Source: Galdieria partita
Taxonomy: Eukaryota; Rhodophyta; Bangiophyceae; Galdieriales; Galdieriaceae
Length of the DNA stretch: 64,000 bases
Direction of reading: 5' to 3'
Assembly: GCA_025991245.1 (NCBI GenBank)
Contig: BQMJ01000067.1
Span: 108,457-172,456, forward strand
Shown: positions 43,324 to 57,400 of the stretch, in pieces
Layout: every line of letters starts with the position of its first letter
How positions within the stretch are numbered: position 1 is the stretch's first letter
Notes under the pieces: model-generated
Told to the model about the DNA's origin: nothing
Seen by the model: only the letters and a program-made list of their open reading frames with translations
The model's database searches: none
Translations under genes and position numbers: made by a program

Positions 43324-45426
43324 CTATTGCCAACTTGAGAAACTGTGACGAACTCTTCGAAGTAAGTCGGGTCCAAAATCCCCAAAAAGGGGACGATCAG
43401 AAGAGAATGCTCTTTCAAGTCCATTCAATATTTCTTTGTCAATGAGCATTTCTACATCTCTTTCACACAGAATAACAAGTTCACAATTGGAAGGAATCGT
43501 AAAAGATTCACTTTCAATAGACATTCCACTACTGTAACAACGACTTTGATCACCCAATTCACGTGAAACATTGAATGACAATTTTGTACTAACTACAATA
43601 AGCATACAATGATTCTTATCAGGTGCGTTGGATAAAACTTGAATAGAAACAGGAACAAGAAATTTTTCTGCTTCTTCAATAATATCTGACCAGCCAATTC
43701 GTTCAGAATTCCAACGACCTTTGCAAGCAACTCCCACAATAAGAACTTTAGAATCAACAGGAGATTGCAACTTGAACATAATATCAGGACTATACGAAGT
43801 GGTGTCTACTGGAATATAGACTTTGTCAAAATAAAGTGCTTCTTGAATAATCTTGTTCCATTCATTACTTTCATAAGTTTTCCGTTTCTTGTTTGATTCA
43901 CTCCTTGATTCAGAAACACCAACAGATCTCATGTAATCAAGAGGTGAAGGTTCCCTGATAGGAAGTTTCATTTCTTTAAATATGGCAGATAACTGACATA
44001 ACAACTCCCTAAACTCATTTCGTACTTTGGACGAAAGTATCCAAACAAGTCGCATAGCAACAATTCCTTCAAATACTCGACACTTTGAAGAAAAGAAACA
44101 ATCAACTGGCTGTAACTTGAGTGATCCAAGAAGTATCTTTTCTAATAACGAGCGAGATGATAGGTACTCAAAGTTTCCAACGAAAACCTTTGGAATCAGC
44201 ACTTGAAAAGTATCCCGCTCAATAGGATATCGATAGAGTCCCATTTCATTAACAGCGTCAAACAAATAATATCCCGAGTTTAGTGCATCATATACTTTGA
44301 AAGGTATATGAAACAGAGCCATCATCAATAATATGCCAAATTCAGTCTTTTTGTCCTCGTCTGAAGTTGATATGGGTTGTATAAACGGTTCAGCACAGAT
44401 TCTTTGGAAACCATCCTCATTCATACATGACAAACATTCATCTTTCGACCCAAAAGACTGTCCTCTTGTTTGTACAAAATTCAAAAGCATATTCACTGCA
44501 CGTGTAAGCAAACCAGGGACTCCACCGGTACATTCCAATAGTGCCTCTGCCAATTCATCTACTGAAAACGAAGAACTACATAGAATATCACAAATACGAT
44601 GTTGAACTTGTCCTTTGAGAGTGCTCTTTTCAAGGAATTCAACGATATTGGAAGAGCTTAAAGGTGATAACGAAATAAAATGTAGCAACACCCTTGGTCC
44701 AAAAGCCACAGAATTCTTAATTCTTAAACCAGTGCTTTTCCCAACAACAATAAAGAATATATTGTCTCGTTTACAAAGTTGCCTAATAATACCGAAGAAG
44801 TCGTTATATGGAAAAACTTCACCATCTTGGGTCCTTTCGAAATCAAATGAGCCGTAACTTTCGTTTAGAGTACCAACTTCATCAAACGCCACAAGAAGAA
44901 ACTGATCAGTACGCATGTTAAAGACTTCACGGATTCTCTTAACTAACACAGTAGTCCTAAGTTGCAGGTCGTTGTAACACTCGTCCGGATCTGGTTGTCT
45001 ATGACCCGATCGTAGACAGGCGGACTTATAAAGAAGGTATTGAACAGCCCATTTTAAGTTCCTTTTTTCAATAATCGGATAAGTTGGTTCGAGGTCTCTC
45101 AAGTCCACGTACAACAGGGTGGAAGTTTTCAACTTGTCTAAAAACTCTTTCTTGGAAGAATTCGAAGCAAAAGAAGCAATGGAAGTTTCACTAAACTTCC
45201 GTATCAACTCCAAATAGTTAACACAAAAAGTAGTCTTGCCGGATCCAAACATGTGAGGCGAAAATGGGATCGTCAAACGGTAATAGGAACTGTTTGATCG
45301 ACCGCTAAGTTGTTTTCGGCTTTCTTGAAGTTCGTAAAGTTCTTCTGTAACGCGGTACACATCCTCTTCACGATCTACAAAAACAGGCTTGAACGTGTCA
45401 CGAGGAACCCACTTATCACCAAACAT
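43324..45426 (-). CDS. P-loop NTPase with possible C-terminal nuclease-like domain
   Basis: 700 residues from the first ATG, a single intact exon. Walker A is GSGKTT (~61-66), Walker B is LLVAFDE (~177-183), and a sensor/lid-like TGGVPGLLTRAV lies at ~300-312. The C-terminal part has VFEGIVAMRL (~451) and SPDIMF followed by IVGVACKG (~546-570), reminiscent of the P-loop NTPase plus restriction-endonuclease-like layout of Crinkler/RHS-type proteins, though the expected acidic residue before C-K is Ala. A nuclear serine/lysine run (SESNKKRK) is present. Galdieria is known for expanded NTPase families. The ATPase call is firm, the nuclease part is tentative. Confidence 0.55.
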   Translation of the reverse strand: MFGDKWVPRDTFKPVFVDREEDVYRVTEELYELQESRKQLSGRSNSSYYRLTIPFSPHMFGSGKTTFCVNYLELIRKFSETSIASFASNSSKKEFLDKLKTSTLLYVDLRDLEPTYPIIEKRNLKWAVQYLLYKSACLRSGHRQPDPDECYNDLQLRTTVLVKRIREVFNMRTDQFLLVAFDEVGTLNESYGSFDFERTQDGEVFPYNDFFGIIRQLCKRDNIFFIVVGKSTGLRIKNSVAFGPRVLLHFISLSPLSSSNIVEFLEKSTLKGQVQHRICDILCSSSFSVDELAEALLECTGGVPGLLTRAVNMLLNFVQTRGQSFGSKDECLSCMNEDGFQRICAEPFIQPISTSDEDKKTEFGILLMMALFHIPFKVYDALNSGYYLFDAVNEMGLYRYPIERDTFQVLIPKVFVGNFEYLSSRSLLEKILLGSLKLQPVDCFFSSKCRVFEGIVAMRLVWILSSKVRNEFRELLCQLSAIFKEMKLPIREPSPLDYMRSVGVSESRSESNKKRKTYESNEWNKIIQEALYFDKVYIPVDTTSYSPDIMFKLQSPVDSKVLIVGVACKGRWNSERIGWSDIIEEAEKFLVPVSIQVLSNAPDKNHCMLIVVSTKLSFNVSRELGDQSRCYSSGMSIESESFTIPSNCELVILCERDVEMLIDKEILNGLERAFSSDRPLFGDFGPDLLRRVRHSFSSWQ

Positions 45427-45824
45427 CTTCGCCAAACAAAATTGGGAACAATGTGATCGGCGGTGTTTGCTGATAAATGATTTACTTACTAGGCTTCAAA
45501 GAATTTCTCGCTTAGGAAAAGATAAAAAAAACTCTAAAAATAAACTTGCTTTGGTATTGGAAGAGTCATAAACTACCTCGCATATGTTTTATTTTATGAA
45601 ATACATTTGGTTTTCTCTATTCAATTCTATTTAGCACTATTTTGCTTAAGCTCTTTGTCAATAAAGCTTTCTGAAAACTTGGCTAACCTTTCGCTAAGAA
45701 ACTATATGGTTTGTAACTTCCAAGGATAGCCAACACACATCCTTATTGGCTTCTCGCAATAGTTTCATTGTTGTGGTTGCAGAACTAATGGCGAAGTAGC
45801 TTTACTGATACCCTATTTAAAGTA

Positions 45825-48800
45825 ACGTTTCCTTATAGACTTTTCCTTGTTCGAATTTTAACAAGAAATCTTTTGAAAATTGCATAAAGAAAGTTTTTGA
45901 TCCTTTTTGAGTATTGTCGAAACCGTTTATTCGTTTGGTCTTAGCCTTCAATGACTGGGCTTTAACCTTGAGTTTTATGTGGCATTTAAAGTATATTTTC
46001 AGTCCCAATGAATGTAGTCTGCAGCTTAGAACCACTTTGAGAACTGTTGATCCTTATGTCTTGGTCTGTATGAAGGTATTTAATGTCTGTAATGTCGTGG
46101 AAAACATCCTAGATAATGAGGCTCCTAGTTGTCTTTGAGTTTGAATACTTGTCACTTGTAAATGTCTTGTAATGTTGTTACGAATCCTCGTTTTTACTTC
46201 AGTCATCGAGGTCCTTATCTACATTCAAAATTGATTCTGTGTTGATCGAACACCCTGCCGGTTTCTTATTCGTCAGTTCGTGTCTAGTAAAGGTCTGACT
46301 TTCCAATCGGAGAGAAGAGACTGCCCTTGAAAACTGGGCTGCGAACTTCAAAAGCTACTCCTACTCCTGCTCTGCAAAAAGCACAATTAGACTCAATTTG
46401 ATCGTAGAAAAAGTCTTTGTGCCATTTTGCTTGATTCCTCGTTGCCCTTACCTGAGGATAGCACTTGGAGTGTAAAAGACCAAGAGTTCATCTTTGGTCA
46501 ATTCAAAGCCAGAATTGGAAAGAAGAAACGAATTTCTGGAAAAGCTTTGTCAAGCGAGAGGATGTGCTACGAATGGAAAGTGGGAGCTTTTTGGAAAGAA
46601 TCACCGTAACTTTGAGCGTTCTTTGTTCTAAATATAAGAATAGTTTTAAAGAGGATATTTCAGGAATAGTAACATTGTCAACTCCTTGTAACCTGAGATA
46701 GTGGCAAATACTTACTTATGGAAATATTTATTTTATTTATATTATTGGCGAAAACGTAAAGCAAACTAAATAGATCGTTTGATAAATATCCAAATTATTT
46801 TCAAGACCAAAGCAAAGGGAGAAATATTCGTTAAGAGACCAAACCTTGAACACTATGATAAGGTAGACCAGTGTATGTTGAATCGACAAAGTGCAGAGAT
46901 CTCGAAAAATGTTGTATTTGAAGCAAGTTTTCTAGTAAAGGATTCAATGAATGAGATGAAATAAAAAAGATTGTCCAAGTATATATCAAATTTAGAGGTC
47001 ATACCCATATTTTAAGGTTCGTTTGGGAAATAGCTTTAAACCGAATTTCAAGCACGATTCATTGAATTTGGTAAACACATGCTCTATTTTTTCATTTGGT
47101 TTCTTCTATCGATATCCACGACATGTAAAAAATGTATGCAAAAAAACTGAATGTGGTAAAAGAAAGGCGAATATGACTCGTTCAAATAGTTACTGCTCAA
47201 AGAATTTACTCGAATTATTCGGTTGATTGATAAATTTTATTGGCAAGTTCAAGAATTATAAAGAAAGTTATGGGTTTTTAGAGCCTTGTACACTCAAGCG
47301 ACAATCAATCAACCGTTTCTTTTCATTCTACTTCACGTGTCATTGAAGCTCTTCTCGTCTTAAAGCTTTTGTAGCTTTGGCAGTATGTAAGAGAGTATGG
47401 AACAGAAAGAGAATAGATTCATTTTTATTCCTCAAATAGTGAAAAGTGGCAAAAGTAACAACAAAAAAGGCCAAGAGATTGCACAATAGAGATCATCATA
47501 CTATACAAGGAGAATCCACTGAGAAAGAATGGAATTCAAACTACAATCCAACTTTATTTCTAGACACAGAAGGAAGAAAGACAGTAGTACTACAAAAGAA
47601 GGAACAAAGAATCAACTGCTTTTTAATATATAACAAAATAGCCTATCTGACGAATGAATCTCTGAATTCAATCATTCTTAAAAAATAAAAATTGAACAAG
47701 AAAGTTATAAGAGTACATATTGAGAAGCCGACAAAGTGATTTTGAGTCCTGTTGAGAATAGATAAAAGAGACTTAAAATGTTTCAACCAAAATTCAAAAT
47801 TCATTGTTGGGGAATTCAAGAAGACTAACAGTGTAATAACCATCATAATCTTCGTCATAGTCATTTTAGTGTCATTAAGGGGAAATAATTATAGAATACT
47901 TGGAGCTTACAGAAATGATTCAACTTGAATGAATTTGGCAATCGACAATTGAAAACGTTTTTCTATGTAAAATGGATTTGAAACATCCTTATAAAGGAGA
48001 ATTGGGTTTCGACTCAAATTCGTCTGGCAGAATTGCCCAAATGGATACAAATATAGTAGAATTGTAACCATGGACAGATGAGTTTTGAATCACAAGAACA
48101 TTTCAAGTACAGAATAGAAGCAAGAAAGAAGCTGCGTATTAACTCAATTCATTTTGTTGGATAGTAGCATTGTGATGCGTAAACAGATTCAAGATTCAGT
48201 GAAAGTAAAATAATTCCGCTTCAATGGAATAATACTGCCTCAAAGCAAAACGATGAATTTCGACAGTAATGCCTAAAACGTCAAAGAATAGGTTTCGAGA
48301 AACTTTTCAAGACCAAACTTTGCCATCAAGACCTGCTAGTGTTGGTTGTAAACTTTCAAGATTTGACACTTGAGCTCCATAAAGCTCGAAAAGTATTGGT
48401 CTTTAGTCCAAGTTCACGTTGAACGTACCTCAACTTGGATCCTTGTTGAAAACTGTCGCTCTTCATTTTCTGGTAACTTTATAGGCGTTTCTTACTATGT
48501 AGAGTACTATAAAAAGAAAAGTCGGTACAAAAAGTTCCCATTTGTTTTTTAAGTTTGAACCCCTTTTCCCTATACAGTCTTGTAGTGTAACTTAGTTTTT
48601 CAAGTCCAAGCATACTACAAAGTCTAGTCTAGTCTTGTGAATTGTTATTGTGAATCTTCTTTTTGTGTCGCACTCATCAAGGTCTTTTGTAGCACTCGAA
48701 GTACATTCTGAGTTGATTCTTGTCTTCTTCAAACAACCAGTTCCTTTATTTGTCAGTTTATGACCATTTAAAGTCTCTTTTCCAACTAAAGAGGAGACAT
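45825..48800 (+). repeat. Subtelomeric ~3-kb repeat, copy 2
   Basis: Direct copy of 24,115-27,110, displaced by about 21.7 kb. Homology begins near gtttccttatagacttttcc and ends shortly after ttcctttatttgtcagttta near 48,745. Small indels and altered stops show that the copies have diverged independently. No intact gene is conserved across both copies. Confidence 0.8.
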
Positions 48801-51800
48801 GAGCGGATTGCTTTGATTGGAACAGGCGGAGTGATGATGGCAGCTTTCAACCTTCCGTTGACCGACTTGAAAGCACCAAAGTTGCAATATATGATGTAGT
48901 TGACAGAGAGTAAAATAAAGCTTTATGACTGTTTGAGTGCTTGACCAGTTGCTATGTTTCCAAATTGTACAACAGATATTTTTCCAAGTTTCGGTCTTGG
49001 CGTTGCGTTTTAGAATATATGTGGAGACTAGCCAACTTTGAAAGCTTTCATGAGAGTAGGGTTTTGATATAACTATTGTAGATGCGTCTGTGGTTTTTAT
49101 CAGAGAAACTCTGAGGGAACCGAATTCGAGAGTCAGTCCCGGTACTAGCTTCATAACGTGTTGAAGTATTCTGAGTATAGTTGAAGAGTTTATGACTGAG
49201 TTGCTTCTTTCTTGCCTCTTTTGCTTTTCTCTGTTGGGTTTACTAGTGTAGGCAATTCTTTGTCTTGGGAAGCTACCTTGACAATTTGGTTATCTTTCTC
49301 TAACTTTGGAGTGCTCTAGTGTTTACAGAATTTTCCGTGTTTTATTGTTGAATTTTGTGAAACATAGACTGTTTGAAACTTTGCTGTGTTTTAGATGCAT
49401 AGGAAGAAGTGGCTCGAGGGTCTTTGTTTTTGACTGTTGTTGTCAAGGGACAAAAAAGGCAAGGTTCTTGCAATGATACTTATTATATGAGTCATAACGC
49501 TATGCTATTATGGAGAGTTTTCATATGTAGAACTCACAAAATAGAAAGAGTCAACAATCGATTCTTTATTTTCGCAATTGAATTATATAAAATAGAATAT
49601 GCGACACTTGGTCCATGTATTCAAGCTGATTGAGAAACTTGACTAGATTCTTTATCAACATACTTGTAGGCAAAATACAAATTATACATGAGTAACTTCC
49701 AATATTTACTTGAATCACGTTTTGTTGATAATTGAAATACTCGACCAGAGTGTATAAACTCAAATCTACAAAAGTCTAAAAAGTCCTTGATACTGGTAAC
49801 ACAAAATTCACAGTCCTCCAAGTTGCAAACAGTTCAGCTAGACATTGATCAGCAGAAGTGTTCACTCTACTTGCCGAAATTTCTCTATGACAACTTGGCG
49901 ACTGCACACTAAATCGTTCCAAGTTATGGGAATCACTCTCTTCTTCTTGAAAGTGGCAGATTATACTTTTTTGAAATGATTCCTATCGACTAGAGCTCAA
50001 TGTTCTCCAAATCAACTTGAAGCCAGTAAATCTCCAAGGTAGATAACAAAGGTGAGTTTATCTCACTATACAATGGCGGGCTTTACTCTCGGGGGTAAGC
50101 CGACACTCATTCTAGCATAACGGCTCTTCAAATAATGCAACACTAGAGAATCAATAGTATTCTAGGTAAAGCTTTGAGTGGAGGCTTCCCTTGGAAAGTG
50201 TTTACGAGGTACATATGAAACTATATGGCGTGTGCACCTTTGACGGTACTCGAGGAGCTCTTCTTTTGCCCAATCTCTCTTTGTGATTGTTTTGCTCAAC
50301 TGTGGCTGTAGTTGCTTTGTTACCACCCGGTTTGAAGTGTATAAAGTTGTTCATTTTTAATGAAACTTTAAGTAGTTGAATTTGGAGAAGAACTTTTTAG
50401 TACGACCAAACTTTGAGGTTTTATGATTTCGCACTTCTAGAAATTCCAGCCAAGGCGCGGTTTGGTTTGTTCGTTTCCTGTCAACAACTTGGCTTGAACC
50501 TCAAAGTCGCTTCCAAGTTCTTGTCGAGTGCAACGTAGGTCCTGTTCGAGAATTTGCTGATCATTTGTTTTTGGTCTGTTTGAAGACAGTGACCCTGCGG
50601 AGTAGTGGGGAACCAGTGGGCACAAAGGCTCCAAATAGTCTTTGAGGTTGAACCCTTGCGGCGATACAGTCTTGTAATGTAACCTGGTTTTTGAAGTTGA
50701 ATTGAACTGTTGTCCTGTGAACAACAGAGGAGGACTCTCTCTTGTGGAATAATTACCAAGATCGTTTGTAACAATCGGAGTATATTCTGAGTTGATTCTC
50801 TTTGGATCTTCACAAAAGCGATTCTTGTCATTGTCAGTTTTTGTCTATTGAGAATCTATTGTCCAAATGGAGAGGGGAGATTGGCTCGTGGCAACTCAAC
50901 TGTGCAGTTCAACTGTGAGTTGCTGTTTCGAAAACGGACGTGAACAGAGTTTGTACACCCACTTTGAAGCATCTTTACGTCGTTGTCTGCTAATCTTACT
51001 GATGGGAAAAATTTTCACAAAAGAGAGGCTTCGCAACTCGTCGGCATAGTGTATGTTTGGAATAGCTACCGTAGTCTTTTGTGCTCAAGTCTATAAATAC
51101 TTAGCAGTTGACAGTTTGTGAGACACAGTTTTGGAAAGGATACTGTTTGAATAGTATTACTGTTGGCACTTAAATAGCCCTGTCTTTCTATTGAGAAATC
51201 ACAACCAGCTATGCAACGTACAATTCTAAAAAAAGGCTGACAAACAAAAAGTATACAAACTGACAACTGTCCACGAATTTATAAAACATTGCTCATTTTA
51301 GACACAGCGATTCTTTCAGCATATTAAATTACTCTACTGAGCAACATTCCTAGATATGCGCAAGATATTCTAGGATCTTCCTACGTTGCAAAGCAAAATT
51401 GAACAAGACGTGAATATCTTATTCCTGATGCCCTGTTTACTTGAACGATCGATCTTCATACTGGTGGGTACGGTTGCTAAAATTTTATTTTCGTAGAAGT
51501 CTAGCGTCCGTGAATGAATACAGGCTGAATTTCGTGACTAGTTAATTATACAATAAGAACTCTAGCCAACATTTGGATTGTCATAATGATAAAAATGTCT
51601 GAAAGGCAAGGAATTCTTTCTATTCAATTGATAATAAAAAATGTACGCGACACGTAATTTCATTTATAGCCAAATTACCTTGTCATTTATATACAAACGA
51701 GAAAGACTTTTAGCCAAGAAAGAAAGACAAACACCAACTGCAATACACAGTACAAAAAGGACCATTATAGAAGAAAAATACAATTGATAATATCTAAGAA

Positions 51801-54479
51801 ATCGAATCTTGGCAATTTGCATATGCTTTAACCCAATTCAGGAGAGACGAAAAACTCAACGTTTAGCCACCTTGTGTCAAAAAGCTGTAAACAGAGAGAC
51901 TTCAAAGAATCAACGCAAATTCTTAAAAAAAGGCAAAGACTAGAATTGACCATTCAAGTTTTACCAATCAGCCAATCAGAATTATTCATAATTGGACAGA
52001 GCTGGGACCAATGCAGTAGAGCTATCACCCAACGCCATAAAAAGAAAGTTCTCGTATCGCTTCTTAACAAAAACTTTATTATGAAGAACAGCTATACAAA
52101 AATGCTTCTAAGACCAGAGTTTAAAAGAAAAGTCTTAAACAACCCAATATCAATCAAAACGATAAATAGAGATGCAAGACAATCGACATGAGAAGCTTTA
52201 TTTATCACAGAAACTTATTGAAGACAACATGTACTTGTGAGAGTTCCACATAGAATATTCAATTGAAAAGAGGAAAGGAAAACCAAAAATTTCTGGCAAC
52301 AACAATATCAGTTCAAAACAAACTACTCAGCCAAAACAAGGACAAACACAATCAAATTGCTAAATTACAGGAAGTCTAGGTAAAGAAAAAGTTTACGAAT
52401 TTTTATTTAACCCAGTGGCGAATTAAAACAATTAGGAAAACATATAGAAACGGACCGTACCAAAATGTTCAGAATGAAATACATTAAAACAATAAAGTTG
52501 TCTATAATGCACAATGCTGAAATCATTTCCAATTTAACTGTGATGTGAAAGAGGAAAAAGATTAACATAAAAAACACCTAAAGTAGTACCTGGAAAAAAC
52601 TACACAATCAAAAACCATACACACTCAACAAGAACAAATGCAATTTTAAAAAGAAACCTCTATTCTTTTCAAGAGACTAAATTAGAAAGTGATATCTATG
52701 AAAACAACATTAGCAAATAATATATACAACCTTAGTAGATTGTGTTGCAAATGAAAAACTTGTTGCATTGTAGATTTTACTAGGCTGAATTAGAATCCAA
52801 GCTGGGTCGTTGGGAAATCCAGTAAGAAGCTATTTGAGTTCACATGTGGGTTCATTGATTCATTTTCCCTCACTTTCCTGTATTGCCTTTTGGCTGTCAT
52901 GGGCTGTGTTTTGTTCTACGTAGCCAATTCTCGACAAAATTGAAAAAATTTTCGAAATTTTTTTAAAGCAGATATTTGTGGAAAAAAGTTGTAGAAATTG
53001 GTTTGAATATACTAATTTGTGTTTTCTTGTTTCATATGAACTTTTTTTCACGATTAGCCAAGAATAAGCTCCAACTGTCTAAAAAATGGCTAGAGTGCTA
53101 TTTATTTGTAAATATAAAAATAACTAGTGGTCGAAATCAACAGAAATGGATGAGTAAAAGAATCGAATTTACCAAGCTCTTCTTTCATACTCCATTGTCC
53201 TCTGGAAAAGTTGAGGAAAGACCAACGATTCATTCAAATCTCTATGGTGCATTTTTGCATACATGACATAGTTGGAAATTCTTGAGCCAGTTTGCAAGTA
53301 CACTAGAATATTTACAAGTAGAGCTTCTCCTGCAGTGTCTCAAATACCACACTATTTCAAGTTGAGCCGTTAACAAAGACTGCTAGTCTCAAACTTGATC
53401 TTGTTTCCTATTAAAACGTAGAAATGAATATGTACCTCAGTAGAAGGCATTCATTTAATTTCTATTCACCAAGTAATGATTTAAACGCTAGATAAGTATG
53501 AAAAGCAAAACGCATTGAAATTTCTTATGGTAATTATGGAAGAAATAGAATTTCGATTGGAAGACTTCCCAAACAAAGAGTTTCAAATAGAAAATTCTAG
53601 AGAAAAGAGCTAGGAAGAAACCAAAATATTATGCAATGCATACTAAAAGACTAAAAAAGCATTTAAAGATAAGAAAACAAAGAAGAACAAATTGATTGTA
53701 GAGAGAGTGAAAGTACAATATGACCAATAAGAAAAAATGCTAAGCAGTGATATAATCTTCTAATAGTTATCGAGCAAAGTATTGACCAGGTAGACATAAA
53801 GCAACAAGAAAGAGGAAGAACAGCAGACATTATGGAATATTTACGTTGTCGTTGTTAACTGCTTCTTTTAATTGAAAGCCTTTTTTATGGCATATGTATG
53901 CTACGGCTTACTTTTGGTTCAATATGTATACCATCAGCAAAGTAGCATTATAGTATACAAAGATACTCACAGAATGAAATAAGGAGTATACAATGATCAT
54001 AAGAAAATAAAACCCTGCTTTGCCAAATTGCTAAGTGACAGATAGGACAACATAAGGAAAAAATAGGGCGAAACAAGGTTGTACCCTTCAAACCACTGTC
54101 AGTGAATCGAGAAAGACTCCGATACAGTAGATGGTAAATAGTACTGTTACAGAAAAACGGAAAGTGGAGCCAATTTAGTTTAGCAAGATTTCAAGTAAGT
54201 AATGAATTATGTTGGCTCCAAACAAATGAAAACGTTTCCCCAAAACAAGTACTAGAGAAAATTCATGATCAGTCAAAAGCTGTACAAGTGCACGAGTTAG
54301 GGGATGAAGATTTCATAGGAGAAGATGAATTGACACGAATGGATCAACAAACAAAACAAAACTTAAACACTACAAAATATGAAAGTAACAAGGTAAGTCA
54401 AAATATGTGAATCGTTAAATAATTGTTTGCTTTATAACATTGGTTTCACGAGAACATAATTCATTGAAGGAAAGCGCAT
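48801..54479. other. AT-rich subtelomeric region without recognisable genes
   Basis: About 5.7 kb with only short open frames. Around 48,805 the plus strand reads ERIALIGTGGVMMAAFN before a stop, possibly a relic of an oxidoreductase-like sequence. The block at 50,838-50,930 is a diverged further copy of the short module found inside the 3-kb repeats. From ~51,500 on, the sequence becomes strongly A-rich and featureless. No RNA gene was recognised. Confidence 0.4.
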
Positions 54480-57400
54480 GACGTATGTTAGAGGACACTA
54501 GACAATTCTTTTTTTATTAGACCTTTGTAGCGTTTCTTTCTTTCGTACACTTATAGACTAGTATATGAACATTAAAGGTACCGGTTTTGAAAATAACCTA
54601 TAGAGAAAAGAAAGACAAGAAGAGAAATAGAATCTCTAGAAAGTTGAAGAATTCTCATATACTACTTGTCTTTATTGAATAAGTATCTCTAATTGTTCTC
54701 TTGGGGGGACATTAGTCGTCAATGGAAAAGATAGTAAGAAGAAGTGTCCAAAATGCATATTCAAAGAAAAACCCACCATTTTCTCAGTCGGAAACAGTTC
54801 AGTACTTATGTCAAATTGAGATGCTCAAAGGAAATTTTATATATTTAATTAGAAAAACAAAAACAACAGGATGATTTCAAAGAACAAGAACGAAAATACA
54901 ACAAACTCATAGAGGAAAAGTGCTCTTGAGAAGTATGTCTCTCTACAAGCTGTAATTCGAAGCATAGTCAAACTGACATAAAGTACATAATATCCAAGTT
55001 GCTATAGACCCACAATGAACTTTTGCGGCTAGATTGCTAACGGTTCAATTCATTTGAGGTCTTTTTATGAGAAGAGTGTTGCTTGCTTCGTATTCCTTAT
55101 ATGAATCAACACTACAATTTGAGCATGATATAATGCGATCAACATAAAAAGAAACACAATGGGTCCAGTTACCATAAGAAAGAAAAAAGAGTTTTTACAA
55201 AAATGTTTTATGACAAAAGATACCACATAGTAACCTCCAACAGCTGCAAGATCCTCCTTTTCAAAAAACTGTCGCTTTTCAATATCGAAAGCGACTTTAG
55301 TGAAACAAATCATGCAATACGTCAGCTGTAAAGATTACCAGATTTGGATTTCGCAATATATAAGATTCATAACCAAATTGCACAGCACTCAAAAATTAAA
55401 AATTTCAATAGAAATGAAAGAAATGGAACAATTGAATATCGTTTGCATGTGCAATGCAAATACGACTGTAGAGTTAGCTCGAAAATATTTCAAAGAAAGG
55501 TTCACCTTGTCACTCACTGTAAACTGAGTTAAATTTCGAAAATCTGCAAGAATTTTAGAACAATTCCACAATAAAGGGAATCAATCTAAACCACTTGCTT
55601 TCATGATCTGTAACATTCTTCTATGACAATGTACTGAATCAAGAAAAACGCACGCCTTTTCGAAATAGGAAAGAAAAGTAATGTCTTCTAAGTAAAAAAA
55701 TTTAACTGTTTTACCAAAATTACCTACGGTTCAATAGAAGAGCGATAAAAAAGAAGAAAGAATTTAGGGAGGTCGACCCAAGTAAAAAAATGTAGAATTT
55801 CAAAACATTATTTGTCCTTTATGGCATCAGTATTTCTAGTTGTTCTCAGGAGTAACCAGTAGGTGGCAATGCGAAATTTAGTAAAAAGAAAAGTATAACA
55901 AATCTCATATAGAAAAAATTCAATATATTCTCACCTCGAACAGTTTTTGCATATGTGAAATAGAACGTAGGAAAACTTCATTACACATTCGAGGGTTATA
56001 TGACATAAAACACAAAAGAAAAACAGACAGTAGTACTAGAAGAGAAATGATCAAACAAGTGAACTTTTCTAAAATGTGAACAAAGAGCCTAAACGACAAT
56101 TGAAATCTTCTAGCTCATTCATTCTTAAAAAGTAACAATTGAACAAAAATCTGTGACATAAGAGTGCACATTGAAAAGCCCACAAAGAGATTCAAAATTT
56201 GACAATGTAGAGAATAGATACAAGGCGGCTCGAAAAGTTTACCACAACACAAAGTATTGCTTTCAAGAATCTAAGAATAGCATAAGCACTGTTTACTTTT
56301 TGCTAAATATGTATACCGACACTATATTTCAAGTAAGGCTACTCAAAGAAGGAAGCAAGCAGTGTCTCAAGACCATCAAAAACCAGAAACGACTTACCAA
56401 ATGGTTAAATTTTCAATAGCGTTGCACCGTAGAATACAATAAAATGACCAAACAACAATACTTAGAATTTTGCTATATAAGACAAATTCCTAAAAACGAT
56501 TCTAATAAGGTAAGGTTCAACCATGAAGATCTTGGCGAAACCATTGAAAAAAATTTTTTGAAATTATCCATATTCAAAACATATTATTATGTATGCACTG
56601 AAGACAGCAGCGATCTGAATAAGAAAAATCAATAAACAAAGAACATCAACGCTACAACGTAGTACCATGAAAAGACAAATTCAACGAAAAAGCTACAATG
56701 TCACCAAGGCATAAAAATTTAAAAAAATTCCAAAACTTGTGACAACAGTTAAAAAAAAGAAAACGATTTCATCATTTCATTTTCAGTTCTATTGCATTGG
56801 CATTATGAAAGGGTATTGAAGAGAAGTTTTTGCAATATATCAAAGGGGAATAGGCAATTTTTGCATTACCAGTTTAGACTTTCTTTATACGGTTTACTAA
56901 AGGAACAATACCAAAACCGTTTTAGAAAAAAGCTATAGAAAAAACCTTTAGAGAAATAAAAACTTGAGAATATATCGAGAAATTTTTAAGTACCACTTGT
57001 TCTTTACATCATTGGTACCATGAATCTGTCTTCATCAGGCAGATATTTCTCAACTGTGTGAAACAAAGTAAAAAAGTTACAGCAATCTGCTCACAGAGAA
57101 AAAAAATACAGTACCTTTGATGAAAGGGAGTTTAGTAACTATACCACATAGAAATACAGGAGAAAAAGAAACTTGTTTTTCTCATTGGAAGAAAAGTAGT
57201 AAAACGGGGTGGCAATCCATGAAAACAGCAATGAAGGCAGAAAATACAAAGAAATGATAATGTTACTTAGTGGCAGATTGTTCTAATTTTGCGACGACTT
57301 GTTCGCGTACATTTCTTGCACTTTAGACTAACGTCACTAGAAGGATACCATTTAAACGAAACACCTAGAATCTCAAAACGATACAAAAGTAGCAGAAAAT

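Noticed and set aside
48786-49154. 122-codon minus-strand frame just after repeat copy 2
   Set aside because: Low-complexity composition and no family; the plus strand carries an equally plausible short relic.
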